Positions 19,074 to 28,325 of a stretch of 64,000 bases of DNA are shown piece after piece. The notes under the pieces were generated by a model that worked only from the letters and a program-made list of their open reading frames with translations, was not told the DNA's origin and did no database searches. The DNA is from Algoriphagus sp. (lineage in GTDB: Bacteria > Bacteroidota > Bacteroidia > Cytophagales > Cyclobacteriaceae). The position numbers and the translations under genes are program-made. Location of the stretch: contig JAQSDM010000005.1 in NCBI GenBank assembly GCA_029945945.1, positions 620,001 through 684,000 of the forward strand, given 5' to 3'. Within the stretch, counting starts at the first letter, position 1. Each line of letters opens with the position of its first letter.

Positions 19074-19200
19074 GATTTCAGATTTATGATGTCGGATTTA
19101 TGATTTCGAAATGAGGTCCCTCGCTCCTCGGGACGACCAATAATGCATTAACCTTTTAACCTTTCAATCTTTAACCTTTCAACTATTAACCAATATCCAA
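19074..19200. repeat. intergenic heptad/low-complexity repeats with small hairpin
   Basis: Repeats of GATTTATGAT at 19080-19105 are followed by GGTCCC...GGGAC (about 19112-19132), a small inverted repeat. Then come near-heptads TTTAACC / TTTCAAC at 19150-19190. The block fills the gap between the isomerase and the SDR gene and resembles other repeat-filled gaps in this window. Confidence 0.55.
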
Positions 19201-19207
19201 CCAACCC

Positions 19208-20005
19208 ATGTCAAATCAACTCGACCTCAGCCAACTTCCTGGAATCAATCTTTTTAGTCTGAAAGGCAAATCAGCCATCATTACCGGAGGATCAAAAGGA
19301 CTCGGACTTGCGATGGCAGCCGGACTTGCCTCTGCCGGTGCCAATGTAATGTTGGTCAGCAGAAATGCCTCTGACGGGGATGAAGCTGCCGTGCAGATTG
19401 CGAAGGAATATGGCGTGAAAGCCATGACTTTTTCTGCAGATGTGGTCAATCAGGCTCAGATGGAAGAGATGGCGAAGACAGCTTTTACAGCTTTTGGAAG
19501 TATCGATATCCTGGTCAACTCAGCAGGAATCAATATTCGCGGAGCAATCGACGAAGTGAAGCCGGAGGATTTCACCAAAGTGATGGAAGTAAATGTGACC
19601 GGAACCTGGTTGGCATGTCGGGCGGTGACTCCATACATGAAGGCAGCTGGAAAAGGAAGCATCATCAATCTGGCGAGTACGCTTGGATTGGTTGGGCTTT
19701 CGAACCGAACTCCTTATGCGTCGAGCAAAGGCGCGGTCGTTCAGATGACGAGAGCGCTCGGGTTGGAATTTGCTCCTTTCAATATCACTGTGAATGCCAT
19801 TTGTCCGGGACCATTTTTGACGGAAATGAATCTTCCGATTGCAGATACTGAAGAAGGTAAAAAGTTTGTGGTAGGCGCTACTGCCTTGGGTCGTTGGGGT
19901 GAGTTAAAAGAGATTCAGGGAGCAGCTATTTTCCTTGCAAGCGATGCCGGAAAATATATGGTGGGTTCGATGGTGACAGTTGACGGTGGATGGACGGCGA
20001 GGTGA
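19208..20005 (+). CDS. short-chain dehydrogenase/reductase (gluconate 5-dehydrogenase-like)
   Basis: An NAD(P)-dependent oxidoreductase of 265 residues, cytoplasmic. It has the classical SDR motifs: TGGSKGLG at residues 26-33 for the dinucleotide, NSAG in LVNSAGI, the catalytic Tyr170 and Lys174 in YASSK, and the C-terminal VDGGWTAR. The N-terminal FSLKGKSAIITGGSKGLG and the GRWGELKEIQGAAIFLASD segment resemble gluconate 5-dehydrogenase and KduD-type enzymes. The convergent GntP permease 220 bases downstream fits a sugar-acid substrate. It follows the dehydrogenase and isomerase genes and ends at a terminator at 20064. SDR assignment is firm; substrate is inferred. Confidence 0.9.
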   Translation: MSNQLDLSQLPGINLFSLKGKSAIITGGSKGLGLAMAAGLASAGANVMLVSRNASDGDEAAVQIAKEYGVKAMTFSADVVNQAQMEEMAKTAFTAFGSIDILVNSAGINIRGAIDEVKPEDFTKVMEVNVTGTWLACRAVTPYMKAAGKGSIINLASTLGLVGLSNRTPYASSKGAVVQMTRALGLEFAPFNITVNAICPGPFLTEMNLPIADTEEGKKFVVGATALGRWGELKEIQGAAIFLASDAGKYMVGSMVTVDGGWTAR

Positions 20006-20063
20006 TTTTTTTAATTTAAAATGTAAAATGATGAATGAGGAATTACGAAATTAAAATTACGAG

Positions 20064-20090
20064 GGACAGAGAATATTCTGTCCTTTTTTT
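20064..20090 (+). terminator. intrinsic terminator after SDR gene
   Basis: A GGACAGA / TCTGTCC stem (20064-20070 and 20077-20083) with a six-base loop is followed by seven T residues. Confidence 0.7.
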
Positions 20091-20180
20091 AGGTCTTGAC
20101 TGAAAAGAAATGAAGAATTATTTTTTTTCAAAACATTCAATTTTTGGAAAATATCGAACATCGAATAATGGACAACTAAT

Positions 20181-20198
20181 CTGCCTGCCGGCAGGCAG
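20181..20198. repeat. perfect 18-base GC-rich palindrome
   Basis: CTGCCTGCCGGCAGGCAG is exactly self-complementary and stands in AT-rich intergenic sequence between two convergent genes, 30 bases from the GntP stop. It is not followed by a T tract on the plus strand, so it is more likely a dispersed palindromic element than a terminator. Confidence 0.65.
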
Positions 20199-20227
20199 GT
20201 GATGAAATTCGATTACCGAATGACAGA

Positions 20228-21559
20228 TTAACCCACCACCAAAGTCAATACATAGACTATTGAAATAGCAGTCACACCGGCGATAATAGTACCAAGACTA
20301 TGCGACATATTTCCCTGCTTTGTGGTCATTCCCGAGAGTTGAGTGACTACCCAGAATCCACTATCGTTTGCATGGGAGATAGCCAAAGCTCCGGCGCCAA
20401 TTGCTATCGTTGTAAGTACTTTCATGGTTTCACTATCCAAACCAAGTGGTCCAAGAATCGGTGCGATGATCGAAGCAGTAGTGATCATGGCTACCGTCGT
20501 CGAACCTTGAGCGGTCTTTAGACCAAAGGCAATCAGAAAAGGTAGAAAAATTCCCCAATTTGCATCGCTCATGGAGGAGGTGACCAAGTCTCCAACTCCT
20601 GAATTTTGAAGCATTTTTCCAAAAACTGCACCTGCGCCAGTGATCAAAATTACCGGAGCTGCCAATAGGATTGCTTCACCGATCCAGCCTGATGAAGAGA
20701 GTAATTTTCGGTCAAACTTTTTTGGAAGAGTGAAGGATAGAATTGCGCCAATCAAAAGAGAAATAACCGGTGTTCCCAAAAATTGCAGGGTTTGAATGAA
20801 TTTTCCCTCTCCCAAAGGAAGAGTAGGGTAATCGGCAATCGAAGCGATAATGATCAAAGTTAACGGTATCAGAATCGGCATCAGGGAACTGATAAATTTG
20901 GGACGATCCTCTTTTCTAATTTCTTTTTCATCAGCTACCAAAACTGGCCTTAAAGGAATTTTTGTCACCCATTTTTGAACGAAAATGTAAAGAGGAATCA
21001 AGGTGATTAAAGAAACCAATCCCCCATAGAATATTACCAGACCCAAATCTGCACCCAATATCCCGGCTGTGGCAATCGGCCCCGGGGTGGGGGGGACAAG
21101 CGAGTGACTAGCCATGGCCCCGAGCGAGACAGCGACTATGGTTGCCGCATAGGAGATTCCGCTTTTGGAAGAAAGTGATTTGGCAATCGGGTTGAGCATG
21201 ATGATCGTGCTATCGCCAAAGACGGGAACAGAGAGAAGCCAACCACTGAGCATCAGGGATAAATTCACTGACTTTTCGCCGACCCATTTCAGTGTTTTTT
21301 CCGCTATGACCATTGCTCCGCCGGTTTTTTCAAGGAAAATCCCCAAAATAACTCCCAATAAAATAAGCAAGCCAACACTACCCATCACTCCTCCAAAACC
21401 TTCGGAAATTGATTTGATGATCAAATCAGGAGACATGCCCATCATCAATCCGTAAATGATAGCACCTATAAAAAGTGCTAAAAAAGGGTGGATGTCAAAT
21501 TTGATGATGGCTGTCAGAATCAGCGCTAAAGCGATGAGGATAATTAGAAATGTAATCAT
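20228..21559 (-). CDS. GntP-family gluconate/sugar-acid permease
   Basis: An inner-membrane proton symporter of 443 residues with about 12 transmembrane segments. Family hallmarks are visible: FGGVMGSVGLLILLGVILG, the re-entrant VPVFGDSTIIMLNPIAKSLS, SLVPPTPGPIATAGILGADL, LKTAQGSTTVAMITTASI and SHANDSGFWVVTQLSGM. GntP proteins import gluconate, idonate, glycerate or related acids. It is convergent with the SDR and haem dehydrogenase genes, which supports uptake of the oxidised product of the periplasmic dehydrogenase, although the two units are transcribed separately. Length and motifs are complete. Confidence 0.93.
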   Translation of the reverse strand: MITFLIILIALALILTAIIKFDIHPFLALFIGAIIYGLMMGMSPDLIIKSISEGFGGVMGSVGLLILLGVILGIFLEKTGGAMVIAEKTLKWVGEKSVNLSLMLSGWLLSVPVFGDSTIIMLNPIAKSLSSKSGISYAATIVAVSLGAMASHSLVPPTPGPIATAGILGADLGLVIFYGGLVSLITLIPLYIFVQKWVTKIPLRPVLVADEKEIRKEDRPKFISSLMPILIPLTLIIIASIADYPTLPLGEGKFIQTLQFLGTPVISLLIGAILSFTLPKKFDRKLLSSSGWIGEAILLAAPVILITGAGAVFGKMLQNSGVGDLVTSSMSDANWGIFLPFLIAFGLKTAQGSTTVAMITTASIIAPILGPLGLDSETMKVLTTIAIGAGALAISHANDSGFWVVTQLSGMTTKQGNMSHSLGTIIAGVTAISIVYVLTLVVG

Positions 21560-21748
21560 TTTGGGTTATTGGGTTGGGTGTTCAAAGTTTGGTTAGTGTC
21601 CAAGCTTGCTAAAAATTAGAGAAAAAAGAGGAATAAAAAAGCCCGTACATGGATTAAGTCCTGAGTGCTTTAAATTGACACGAAATTATCTCTGATATTT
21701 TCTAATTTATGCTTCTAATCTTTCGATTGACTTCATAAACCCCAACCT

Positions 21749-23785
21749 ATGCGATTCCTTTCTTCACTGATTCTGATTTCATTTCTGACTGTTTTTTGGT
21801 CCTGTTCTCCATCCGCCAAACCCGATGCCCAATTCAGGATTTTACCTAGTCCTTCTTCTTTTGAAATCACCGCAACTTCAGACTTGAAAGAGGAAGATTT
21901 ACGGGAGGTATTCGAGCAGGCCAAAACTCAGTTCATCTCAGGAAAACCTTTGGCAGAATTGCAAAATGAAGGATTAAGCCTTTCCCTAGATCCTGAAATG
22001 GAAATCAAACCCGAAGGCTATACGCTTCAGATTTCGGATGATAAAGTTGAAATAAAAGCATCGACAGAGCAGGGACTTTGGTATGGTTTGATGACCCTCG
22101 GGCAACTTTTGGAAGATTCACGTGATCAAGGCGCAGCTCTTCCGGTTTGCATCATTCGGGATGAACCGGCTTTGGCTTATCGGGCGATCCACCTTGATGT
22201 GAAGCATCACCTGGAGAAAAAAGAATATTATTATGAGATGATGGATAGACTGGCTGGCATGAAGATTAACGCCATCATTCTTGAAATTGAGGATAAACTG
22301 GGCTATCAACTTCAGCCTAAAGTCGCTTCATCGGATGCATTTTCGATTGAAGAATGGAAGGAACTAAGTGAGTATGCGATGGCCAGAAATATCCGGATCA
22401 GCCCGTTGGTTCAGGGTCTTGGACATGCCTCCTTTATACTGAAGCATGAGCAATACATTCCGCTAAGAGACGATCCTGAAAGTGACTGGGCTTTCAATCC
22501 GCTGAATGAAGAAACGTATAAAGTTCAGTTTGACCTGTACGAGGATGCATTAAAGGCTTTTCCTTATGCCAATTACCTTCATGTGGGAGGGGATGAGGTG
22601 CATACGACAGGAAGAAACAGCGGGAAATCTCCGCTGGAATTGCAGTTGATCTGGCTGAACAAAGTAAGTCAGTATGCTGCCGATAAAAATCTGAAGCCTA
22701 TTTTCTGGGATGATATGCCTTTGCAAAATGCGGGGGTTTATCGATCTATCTATGACAGCAAACTAACCAAGAATCAGGTGGACAGCATCTGGCAAGCGAA
22801 CGAACCCAACCTGAATAAGTACATCGATCTTTTTCCGAAAAACTGCGTCTACATGCGCTGGAACTACGATATGCCAGAGTCTCCGGGGAATAATCGGGCG
22901 ATTCAATGGTTTACGGAAAATGGATTCCAGGTCATGGGTGCTACAGCTGGTCAGACCCGCTGGAATCTCATGCCACAGGACCAAAGCAATAACAATAACA
23001 TCCGGGATTTTGCGCTGATTTCCATCAGGAATAAAGCCGATGGTCTCCTGCTCACGCTTTGGGATGATGATTCTCCGCACTTCGAATTGTATGGCAGAGG
23101 AATCGCGATTTTCGCAGAATATACCTGGTCTGGAGAGAAGAGAAATACCGAGGAACTTCAGGCTGCTTACAGACATCGGGCTTTCGGACCGGCATTGGCT
23201 TCTACAGAATTGGAGTTTATCGATTCATTGGAAGGTTCGGTAGCTTTTTGGAAAAATGCGCTCCTGGATTCAAAGGATCGAAACAATTTGAGAAAAATGG
23301 AAAACCCGTTGGAGCAGGGGTTAATCAGCATGCCGAATCCTGACTCTGCCGGAATCTGGACGGAAAAGTACAAAGTGAAAATTGCCAAGGCTGAGGAAAA
23401 CCTGGTAAAAGTCGATTCTGTTTTGCGAAAAATCAGTGAATCCAAAAAAATGGCAACTCGAAATACGTACACGCTGGACGTCTATGAGCAGGTTGCAAAG
23501 TCAGTTCAATTTTCCAATCGGGCTTTGATTACACTCGCCCAACTGGATCACCCAAGCGGAGAAGAGCGAAATAAGGCAAAAGCCAAATTGGCAGGAATGG
23601 AGGAAGAATGGAAGTCTATTCAGTCAGATTTGGAAGCTGTTTATGGCAAAACCAGATCCCTGAATAAACCGGCTGATTATGTTTTGGACCAGGATCATCA
23701 CCGCCATCTAGCCAATCAAGCGGTTAAGTTTACAGATTGGCAGTTTTATGTGGAGGATCTTTTCCTGAAAAAGATTAAGGAGTAG
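21749..23785 (+). CDS. beta-N-acetylhexosaminidase, GH20 (lipoprotein)
   Basis: Removes terminal beta-linked N-acetyl-hexosamines from glycans. The 678-residue protein has a lipobox (VFWSC, Cys19), an N-terminal GH20b-type domain to about 130, and a TIM barrel with the diagnostic YLHVGGDEVHTTG. Asp282-Glu283 form the polarising/acid pair of the substrate-assisted mechanism. Other barrel motifs are RAIHLDVKHHLEKKEYYYEM and LVQGLGHASFIL. The overall form resembles GcnA-like GH20 enzymes. A C-terminal helical region from about 480 has no assigned role. It stands alone, with GntP diverging upstream and a terminator downstream. Location is predicted as periplasm or cell surface. Confidence 0.92.
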   Translation: MRFLSSLILISFLTVFWSCSPSAKPDAQFRILPSPSSFEITATSDLKEEDLREVFEQAKTQFISGKPLAELQNEGLSLSLDPEMEIKPEGYTLQISDDKVEIKASTEQGLWYGLMTLGQLLEDSRDQGAALPVCIIRDEPALAYRAIHLDVKHHLEKKEYYYEMMDRLAGMKINAIILEIEDKLGYQLQPKVASSDAFSIEEWKELSEYAMARNIRISPLVQGLGHASFILKHEQYIPLRDDPESDWAFNPLNEETYKVQFDLYEDALKAFPYANYLHVGGDEVHTTGRNSGKSPLELQLIWLNKVSQYAADKNLKPIFWDDMPLQNAGVYRSIYDSKLTKNQVDSIWQANEPNLNKYIDLFPKNCVYMRWNYDMPESPGNNRAIQWFTENGFQVMGATAGQTRWNLMPQDQSNNNNIRDFALISIRNKADGLLLTLWDDDSPHFELYGRGIAIFAEYTWSGEKRNTEELQAAYRHRAFGPALASTELEFIDSLEGSVAFWKNALLDSKDRNNLRKMENPLEQGLISMPNPDSAGIWTEKYKVKIAKAEENLVKVDSVLRKISESKKMATRNTYTLDVYEQVAKSVQFSNRALITLAQLDHPSGEERNKAKAKLAGMEEEWKSIQSDLEAVYGKTRSLNKPADYVLDQDHHRHLANQAVKFTDWQFYVEDLFLKKIKE

Positions 23786-23795
23786 TAACCTCAGT

Positions 23796-23840
23796 ATGCC
23801 CTTTGGAATTTGTTATTCCGAAGGGTATTTGGTTTTATTT
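23796..23840. terminator. bidirectional terminator between GH20 and ZIP genes
   Basis: A 14-base stem (23796-23809 with 23815-23828), containing two G-U-compatible positions and a five-base TTGTT loop, is followed by a T-rich stretch. It lies between two convergent genes. Confidence 0.75.
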
Positions 23841-23852
23841 CCTGCGATTTTC

Positions 23853-24671
23853 CTATCCTAAGGAAACATCAAGGACCATCATGGTCGAAAATCCTATCAT
23901 CACCCCAATGCTGGAAAGATCGGTTTCGTCTCCTATCTGAGATTCGGGAATCAATTCCTCAACCACGACAAAAATCATGGCTCCTGCTGCGAAAGATAGG
24001 GCATAGGGCAGAAGCGGAGTTACAGAAATGACCAATATCGCTCCCAGGACTCCGGCGATGGGTTCAACGATTCCTGAAAGCTGACCAAAGAAAAAGGCCT
24101 TTCGCCTGCTGAATCCTTCTCTTCTCAGCGGGATCGATACGGCTGTACCTTCGGGAAAATTTTGCAGGCCTATACCAATCGTCAGGCTGACGGCTCCTGC
24201 CAGGATTGCGAGATCAGGATTGCTTGCCAAAGCTCCGAAAGCAACGCCTATTGCCAATCCTTCAGGAATATTATGGAGGGTAATGGCCAATATCAGCAAA
24301 ACACTTCTGCTCCAGGAAGTCTTGATTCCCTCCGATTTGTCAATATGAAGTCCGCTGTGCAGGTGGGGAAGGATTTTGTCAATCATCAGCAAGAATGCCC
24401 CTCCGGATAAAAAACCGACTACTGCCGGCACCCAGCTGCGACCCGGATTTTTTAATTCCTCCATCTCAATTGCCGGGCTTAGAAGTGACCAGAAACTTGC
24501 CGCAATCATGACGCCTGCCGCAAATCCAAGCATAAGATTAAGTATTCGTTGATTGATGGTTTTAAAAGGGAAGACTAAAGCGGCTCCTGCAGCCGTCACT
24601 CCCCAGGTGAAAAGCGTGCCGAAAAGTGCGAGCAATACAGGGTCAAACTCAAGCAGATATTCAAGATTCAT
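23853..24671 (-). CDS. ZIP-family metal transporter (ZupT/GufA-like)
   Basis: Imports Zn2+ or other divalent metals. The 272 residues form eight predicted helices. The central metal sites are TM4 HNIPEGLAIG (His133, Asn134, Glu137) and TM5 NFPEGTAVSIPL (Asn171, Glu174), with LSGIVEPIAG (Glu203) in TM6. A short His-containing loop (HLHSGLHIDK) lies between TM3 and TM4. The thioesterase gene ends 27 bases upstream on the same strand, so they may share a transcript. Substrate cannot be set from sequence; ZupT-type proteins are broad-range. Confidence 0.92.
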   Translation of the reverse strand: MNLEYLLEFDPVLLALFGTLFTWGVTAAGAALVFPFKTINQRILNLMLGFAAGVMIAASFWSLLSPAIEMEELKNPGRSWVPAVVGFLSGGAFLLMIDKILPHLHSGLHIDKSEGIKTSWSRSVLLILAITLHNIPEGLAIGVAFGALASNPDLAILAGAVSLTIGIGLQNFPEGTAVSIPLRREGFSRRKAFFFGQLSGIVEPIAGVLGAILVISVTPLLPYALSFAAGAMIFVVVEELIPESQIGDETDLSSIGVMIGFSTMMVLDVSLG

Positions 24672-24698
24672 GGGTTTATAAGCTTGGGATAAGGAAGA

Positions 24699-25175
24699 TT
24701 ACTCGTTGAAGAAAGGCTTCATCTCCTGATGGATTTCTTCCCGGAGGGTTTTTAGCTTCAGGGCATATTCCTGGAGCTTTTTTTCCTTTTCAGTTTTTGG
24801 AACCCAAGGCTTGACTTTCTTTGGATCTCCCTTCTCATCTACGGCCACAAAAATGATGATGCAATGGGTCTTTTTCTCAAACTTCTTCTGCGAAAAACTT
24901 CTGGAATAGACTTCCACCATGATGTGAATACTGGAGGTCCCGGTATAAATGACCGCACAATCAATCTTGATCACCTCCCCGATATTGATCGGTTTGTAGA
25001 ATCGGATACCCCCGACATAGACCGTCACACAATAGCTTTCAGACCAAGTGCGGGCGCAGGTATAAGCTGCCTGATCAATCCATTTCATGACAGATCCACC
25101 GTGGACTTTTCCTCCGAAATTGATATCGGATGGCTCACTGATGAATTGGAAGGAGGTTTTGTGTGGAGATGACAT
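24699..25175 (-). CDS. acyl-CoA thioesterase, hotdog fold (YciA-like)
   Basis: Hydrolyses acyl-CoA thioesters in the cytoplasm. The 158-residue single hotdog domain has the family signature GGKVHGGSVMKWIDQAAYTC, with the central helix and catalytic Asp, followed by VYVGGIRFYKPINIGEVIKI and the strand THCIIIFVAVDEKG. The C-terminal 45 residues are charged and helical. It is the first gene of a probable pair with the ZIP transporter, which is likely an incidental association. Confidence 0.9.
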   Translation of the reverse strand: MSSPHKTSFQFISEPSDINFGGKVHGGSVMKWIDQAAYTCARTWSESYCVTVYVGGIRFYKPINIGEVIKIDCAVIYTGTSSIHIMVEVYSRSFSQKKFEKKTHCIIIFVAVDEKGDPKKVKPWVPKTEKEKKLQEYALKLKTLREEIHQEMKPFFNE

Positions 25176-25329
25176 AGCTTTTTGGTTTGGCAGAGTTGAG
25201 TATTACGAAGCTATGTTTTTATTTCCAAAAGATCGTTTAGATGCCATTCAGGAAGTCAACTCGGTTGAAAGGAAAAGGAGAATCACTCAATCCACCATAT
25301 CCAAGACTTGATTTAGCTGTTTTGGTCGG

Positions 25330-26415
25330 TTATAAATTCTCCGGCACAAAGAAGAACAGAATCCCGATGATCAGGTAAATGACGATTAGCTGCACTCCTT
25401 TGTACCAATTGGATTTTCCATCCGTCGAAACCATCATCCCCATGATCACTGCAAGAAATAATGCTCCAAGTTCAACTCTTCCGAAAGAAAGATTTAAGGG
25501 GGTTGGTCCCATGAAATAGCTCATCAATACAGCCAAAGGTGCCAATAACAATGCAATCTGGATACAACTTCCCAATGCGATGCTGAGCGTGAGATCCATT
25601 TTATTTTTCGCAGCCATGGAAATCGCAGAAAGGCTTTCTGCCGCCCCGCCGACGATTGCCAGAATTATCAAACCGATGAAAGTGGTTGTCATTCCCAGAG
25701 CTTCACCGGTGGCCTCGGCTGATCCTACCAAAACTTCACTCATGAATGCTGCAAAGACAGAAGCTCCGATAAGTGCAATAACTGCTTTTTTGATACTCCA
25801 GGGCTTCTCATGTTTTTCTCCGGGTGAGTTCGTTTCTGAGCTTTTAAAAAATTCAGGGTGGGTCTTGATCATGAAAAACAGATATAAAAAGTAGGTGACC
25901 AGCAAGACAATTGAGATTCCGATATTGAGAAGGTAAACATCCGTAACAGCTCCTTTCTCACCAATCATTCGATCAAATGAACTGGGAACCATCATACTAA
26001 TGACCGCGATAAACATCATCGTAGCATAGACTCTGGAGGTGACAGGATTGAAGTCCTGCGTGTGATGTTTAAGACCACCTACCAAAAAAGAAACTCCCAA
26101 AGCCAGTAGTAAATTTGCTAAAATACCACCGATCAGAGCGGCAAGAACCATCTCGTGTAAGCCTGCCCGAAGTGCCATCAGAATGATGATAAATTCAGGA
26201 AAATTGCCAAAAGTAGCATTGAGCAAACCACCGATCGCCTCACCGGTGTAATGAGCCAAATGCTCTGTAGCTTGACTGATCAATCTGGCAATTGGAATGA
26301 TGGATAAAGCTGCGGTGAAAAATATCAGAGCATTCGCCTCCGGCACGAGATACTTGAGTGCAAATGAGATAGGGATAAAAATGAATAGGAGCTGGATCGA
26401 AAGAAATTTTTTCAT
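25330..26415 (-). CDS. calcium/proton antiporter, CAX/ChaA family
   Basis: Inner-membrane cation/H+ exchanger of 361 residues and about 11 helices. The two inverted alpha-repeats are visible as GEAIGGLLNATFGNFPEFI (first half) and GGAAESLSAISMAAKNKMDL (second half), each carrying the essential Glu. A hydrophilic central loop (ETNSPGEKHEKPW) separates them. It probably extrudes Ca2+ and complements the Ca-type P-ATPase at 5731-8307. Length matches the family. Confidence 0.93.
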   Translation of the reverse strand: MKKFLSIQLLFIFIPISFALKYLVPEANALIFFTAALSIIPIARLISQATEHLAHYTGEAIGGLLNATFGNFPEFIIILMALRAGLHEMVLAALIGGILANLLLALGVSFLVGGLKHHTQDFNPVTSRVYATMMFIAVISMMVPSSFDRMIGEKGAVTDVYLLNIGISIVLLVTYFLYLFFMIKTHPEFFKSSETNSPGEKHEKPWSIKKAVIALIGASVFAAFMSEVLVGSAEATGEALGMTTTFIGLIILAIVGGAAESLSAISMAAKNKMDLTLSIALGSCIQIALLLAPLAVLMSYFMGPTPLNLSFGRVELGALFLAVIMGMMVSTDGKSNWYKGVQLIVIYLIIGILFFFVPENL

Positions 26416-26602
26416 AAGACCTGGGTTAGTGCTGGGCCTTATTGAAGTTAAATTTAAATCAGGTCTTTTGCATTTTTAAGTGAATGAATTATGGAATATT
26501 TCTTTAGAATTTCACAAAATGTAAATTTTTTCAATTGAGAAAAGGATTTTGCGATTTCTTACCCTGCTAAGAAATCAATCCCTTCTGGAAGTTTTCATTT
26601 TT

Positions 26603-27889
26603 TCAGAGGAAAACTAAGGCTATCACCGCTGCAATAAAAATAACTCCATACCCCAGATAGAGGTCTTTTCTTAATGTAGGACTTCCTGCCCAGATTCCTA
26701 TTCCCATTTTTACCAGCGTATTTGAGATTGTTGCAATCAACACAGCAATGGATGCGATGGAGAAGTCCAGCCTGATACCTGCTAATTTGGAGACGGAAAT
26801 GGTGATTGCATCTATATCCGAAAGTCCTGCAACAGCACTGGAAATCAGGATTCCCCGCTCTCCCAAGTTCTCGTTTGCGTAGCTCACTACCAGTAAAATA
26901 ACGGTGTAAATCAAGCCAAAAACCAAAGCTCCGACCAAATCCAAAGGCTTTCCTTTTGGGATTTCAGTTTCAAAAACTTCCTTTTTCCCCTTGCTGAAAT
27001 ACAAGAACAACGTAATTCCTATCGCTGCTGAAAACACCAAGAAGATGAGAAAAAACAATTCGTCGAAAAGAGATTTATTGAAGATAAAAGTCCAGATCAG
27101 AACCCTGATAATCATGATAGATGACGCTGCCAAAATAGCAATTGCGCAACTGTGCGAGAGAGCCTCGCTTTCTTTGCTTTTTTTGGCGAAAACCCAGGTA
27201 ACTGCTGTACTCGAAATCAATCCTCCTATGATTCCACTTAGGAGGATTCCTTTTTTGGTCCCCAGAAATTTCATCAGGATATAGCCAATCAATCCTAATC
27301 CTGAAGTCAGGATGATCACCCAGCCGATTTCCCGAGGATTCAGAATGTCGTATGGACCGAAGGTTTCGTCAGGAAGAAAAGGAAAAATCAAAAGTGCCAG
27401 AACGACAAACCGGATGAAATCATAGAGTTCGTCGGTGGTGATTTCTCCTACGATGAAGTGAAGCTTAATTTTGGCGGAAAGTAAGACTACGACCAGTACA
27501 GTAATCATCAGGCTGAGTTCGACTATCCCAAGGAAAGCCATCGTCCCCAACACAAAACCAATCAATGCGGTGAATTCTGTGGTGGCCCCGATGTCCCCTT
27601 TTGAAGCTGTAATCCAATAAGATACTCCGGTCACGATCGCTACAGAGAGGAGAATCCCAAAGTACACTAATGGAGAAAGCAAGTAATAAGTCAACCCGGC
27701 CATAAATCCGAGGAGCACTACAAAAATGAAAGTTCTGATGCCGGCAAAACCCGGAACTTTTTCAGCCAAAGCAGCATGCTCCCGCTGCATTCCGATGATA
27801 GCTCCGATCCCGATAGCCACCAATAACCGGATCATAAAATCACCCTGTGTGAGTTGGATGGAATCAGTATCAATCAGGAATGTTTCCAA
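26603..27889 (-). CDS. MgtC/SapB-family membrane protein with DUF4010-like C-terminal half
   Basis: A 428-residue integral membrane protein. The N-terminal about 140 residues match the MgtC/SapB fold (IRLLVAIGIGAIIGMQREHA, a conserved loop with Arg-Glu), and the C-terminal half has about nine more helices (VSYANENLGERGILISSAVAGLSDIDA) of the DUF4010 kind often fused to it. MgtC proteins modulate Mg2+ homeostasis or ATP synthase in pathogens; a role here is only inferred. It lies upstream of the CAX antiporter on the same strand, with a gap of 187 bases. Confidence 0.88.
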   Translation of the reverse strand: METFLIDTDSIQLTQGDFMIRLLVAIGIGAIIGMQREHAALAEKVPGFAGIRTFIFVVLLGFMAGLTYYLLSPLVYFGILLSVAIVTGVSYWITASKGDIGATTEFTALIGFVLGTMAFLGIVELSLMITVLVVVLLSAKIKLHFIVGEITTDELYDFIRFVVLALLIFPFLPDETFGPYDILNPREIGWVIILTSGLGLIGYILMKFLGTKKGILLSGIIGGLISSTAVTWVFAKKSKESEALSHSCAIAILAASSIMIIRVLIWTFIFNKSLFDELFFLIFLVFSAAIGITLFLYFSKGKKEVFETEIPKGKPLDLVGALVFGLIYTVILLVVSYANENLGERGILISSAVAGLSDIDAITISVSKLAGIRLDFSIASIAVLIATISNTLVKMGIGIWAGSPTLRKDLYLGYGVIFIAAVIALVFL

Positions 27890-28325
27890 GGGTTGAGAAG
27901 TAAATGATGAATCAGACCGTTTGCTTAAGGTAAATCTATTAAATCTTGAGGTGAGTTAATCTTCCATCAAATCAAAATGAAATGAAATGGGGATATTTTT
28001 TTAATCACAATGAGAAACTCAATGTAGGCACAATTGGCGGTGGGGAGAGCTTCGCTGAGGTGTTTTTTGGGTGTTTTAATCCCCTTTTTGCACCAGAATT
28101 ACCCATTTAGTCACTGGGAAAATTTTCATAAAACAGGATTAGATGATATTTAGGGGCTTTGGGCATATTTGGCTCAAATTTTCGGTATTCGTCAACTACG
28201 AAAAGTGAAGGGCTCTCCGTTTGAGTGTACTTTATTTTTTTTTAATCAATTCTTTCAAACTCGTTCAAAACTTTATTGAAGTTTCTGAGTTTCAAACAAA
28301 ACATTTAAACAAACCACAAATCACA
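27890..28325. other. gene-free stretch upstream of fasciclin gene
   Basis: These 436 bases separate divergent genes. The frame of the fasciclin gene is open back to 28221, but that extension begins with TTG, lacks a signal peptide and places the true signal peptide internally, so I treat it as leader. The leader is unusually long for this window (no promoter was placed with confidence). No hairpin or riboswitch fold was recognised. Confidence 0.4.

Noticed and set aside
28221..28325. N-terminal extension of the fasciclin protein from TTG at 28221
   Set aside because: It would bury the lipoprotein signal peptide that begins at the ATG at 28326.
27960..28325. Riboswitch or structured leader before the fasciclin gene
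   Set aside because: The long leader shows no recognisable conserved fold, only AT-rich sequence.
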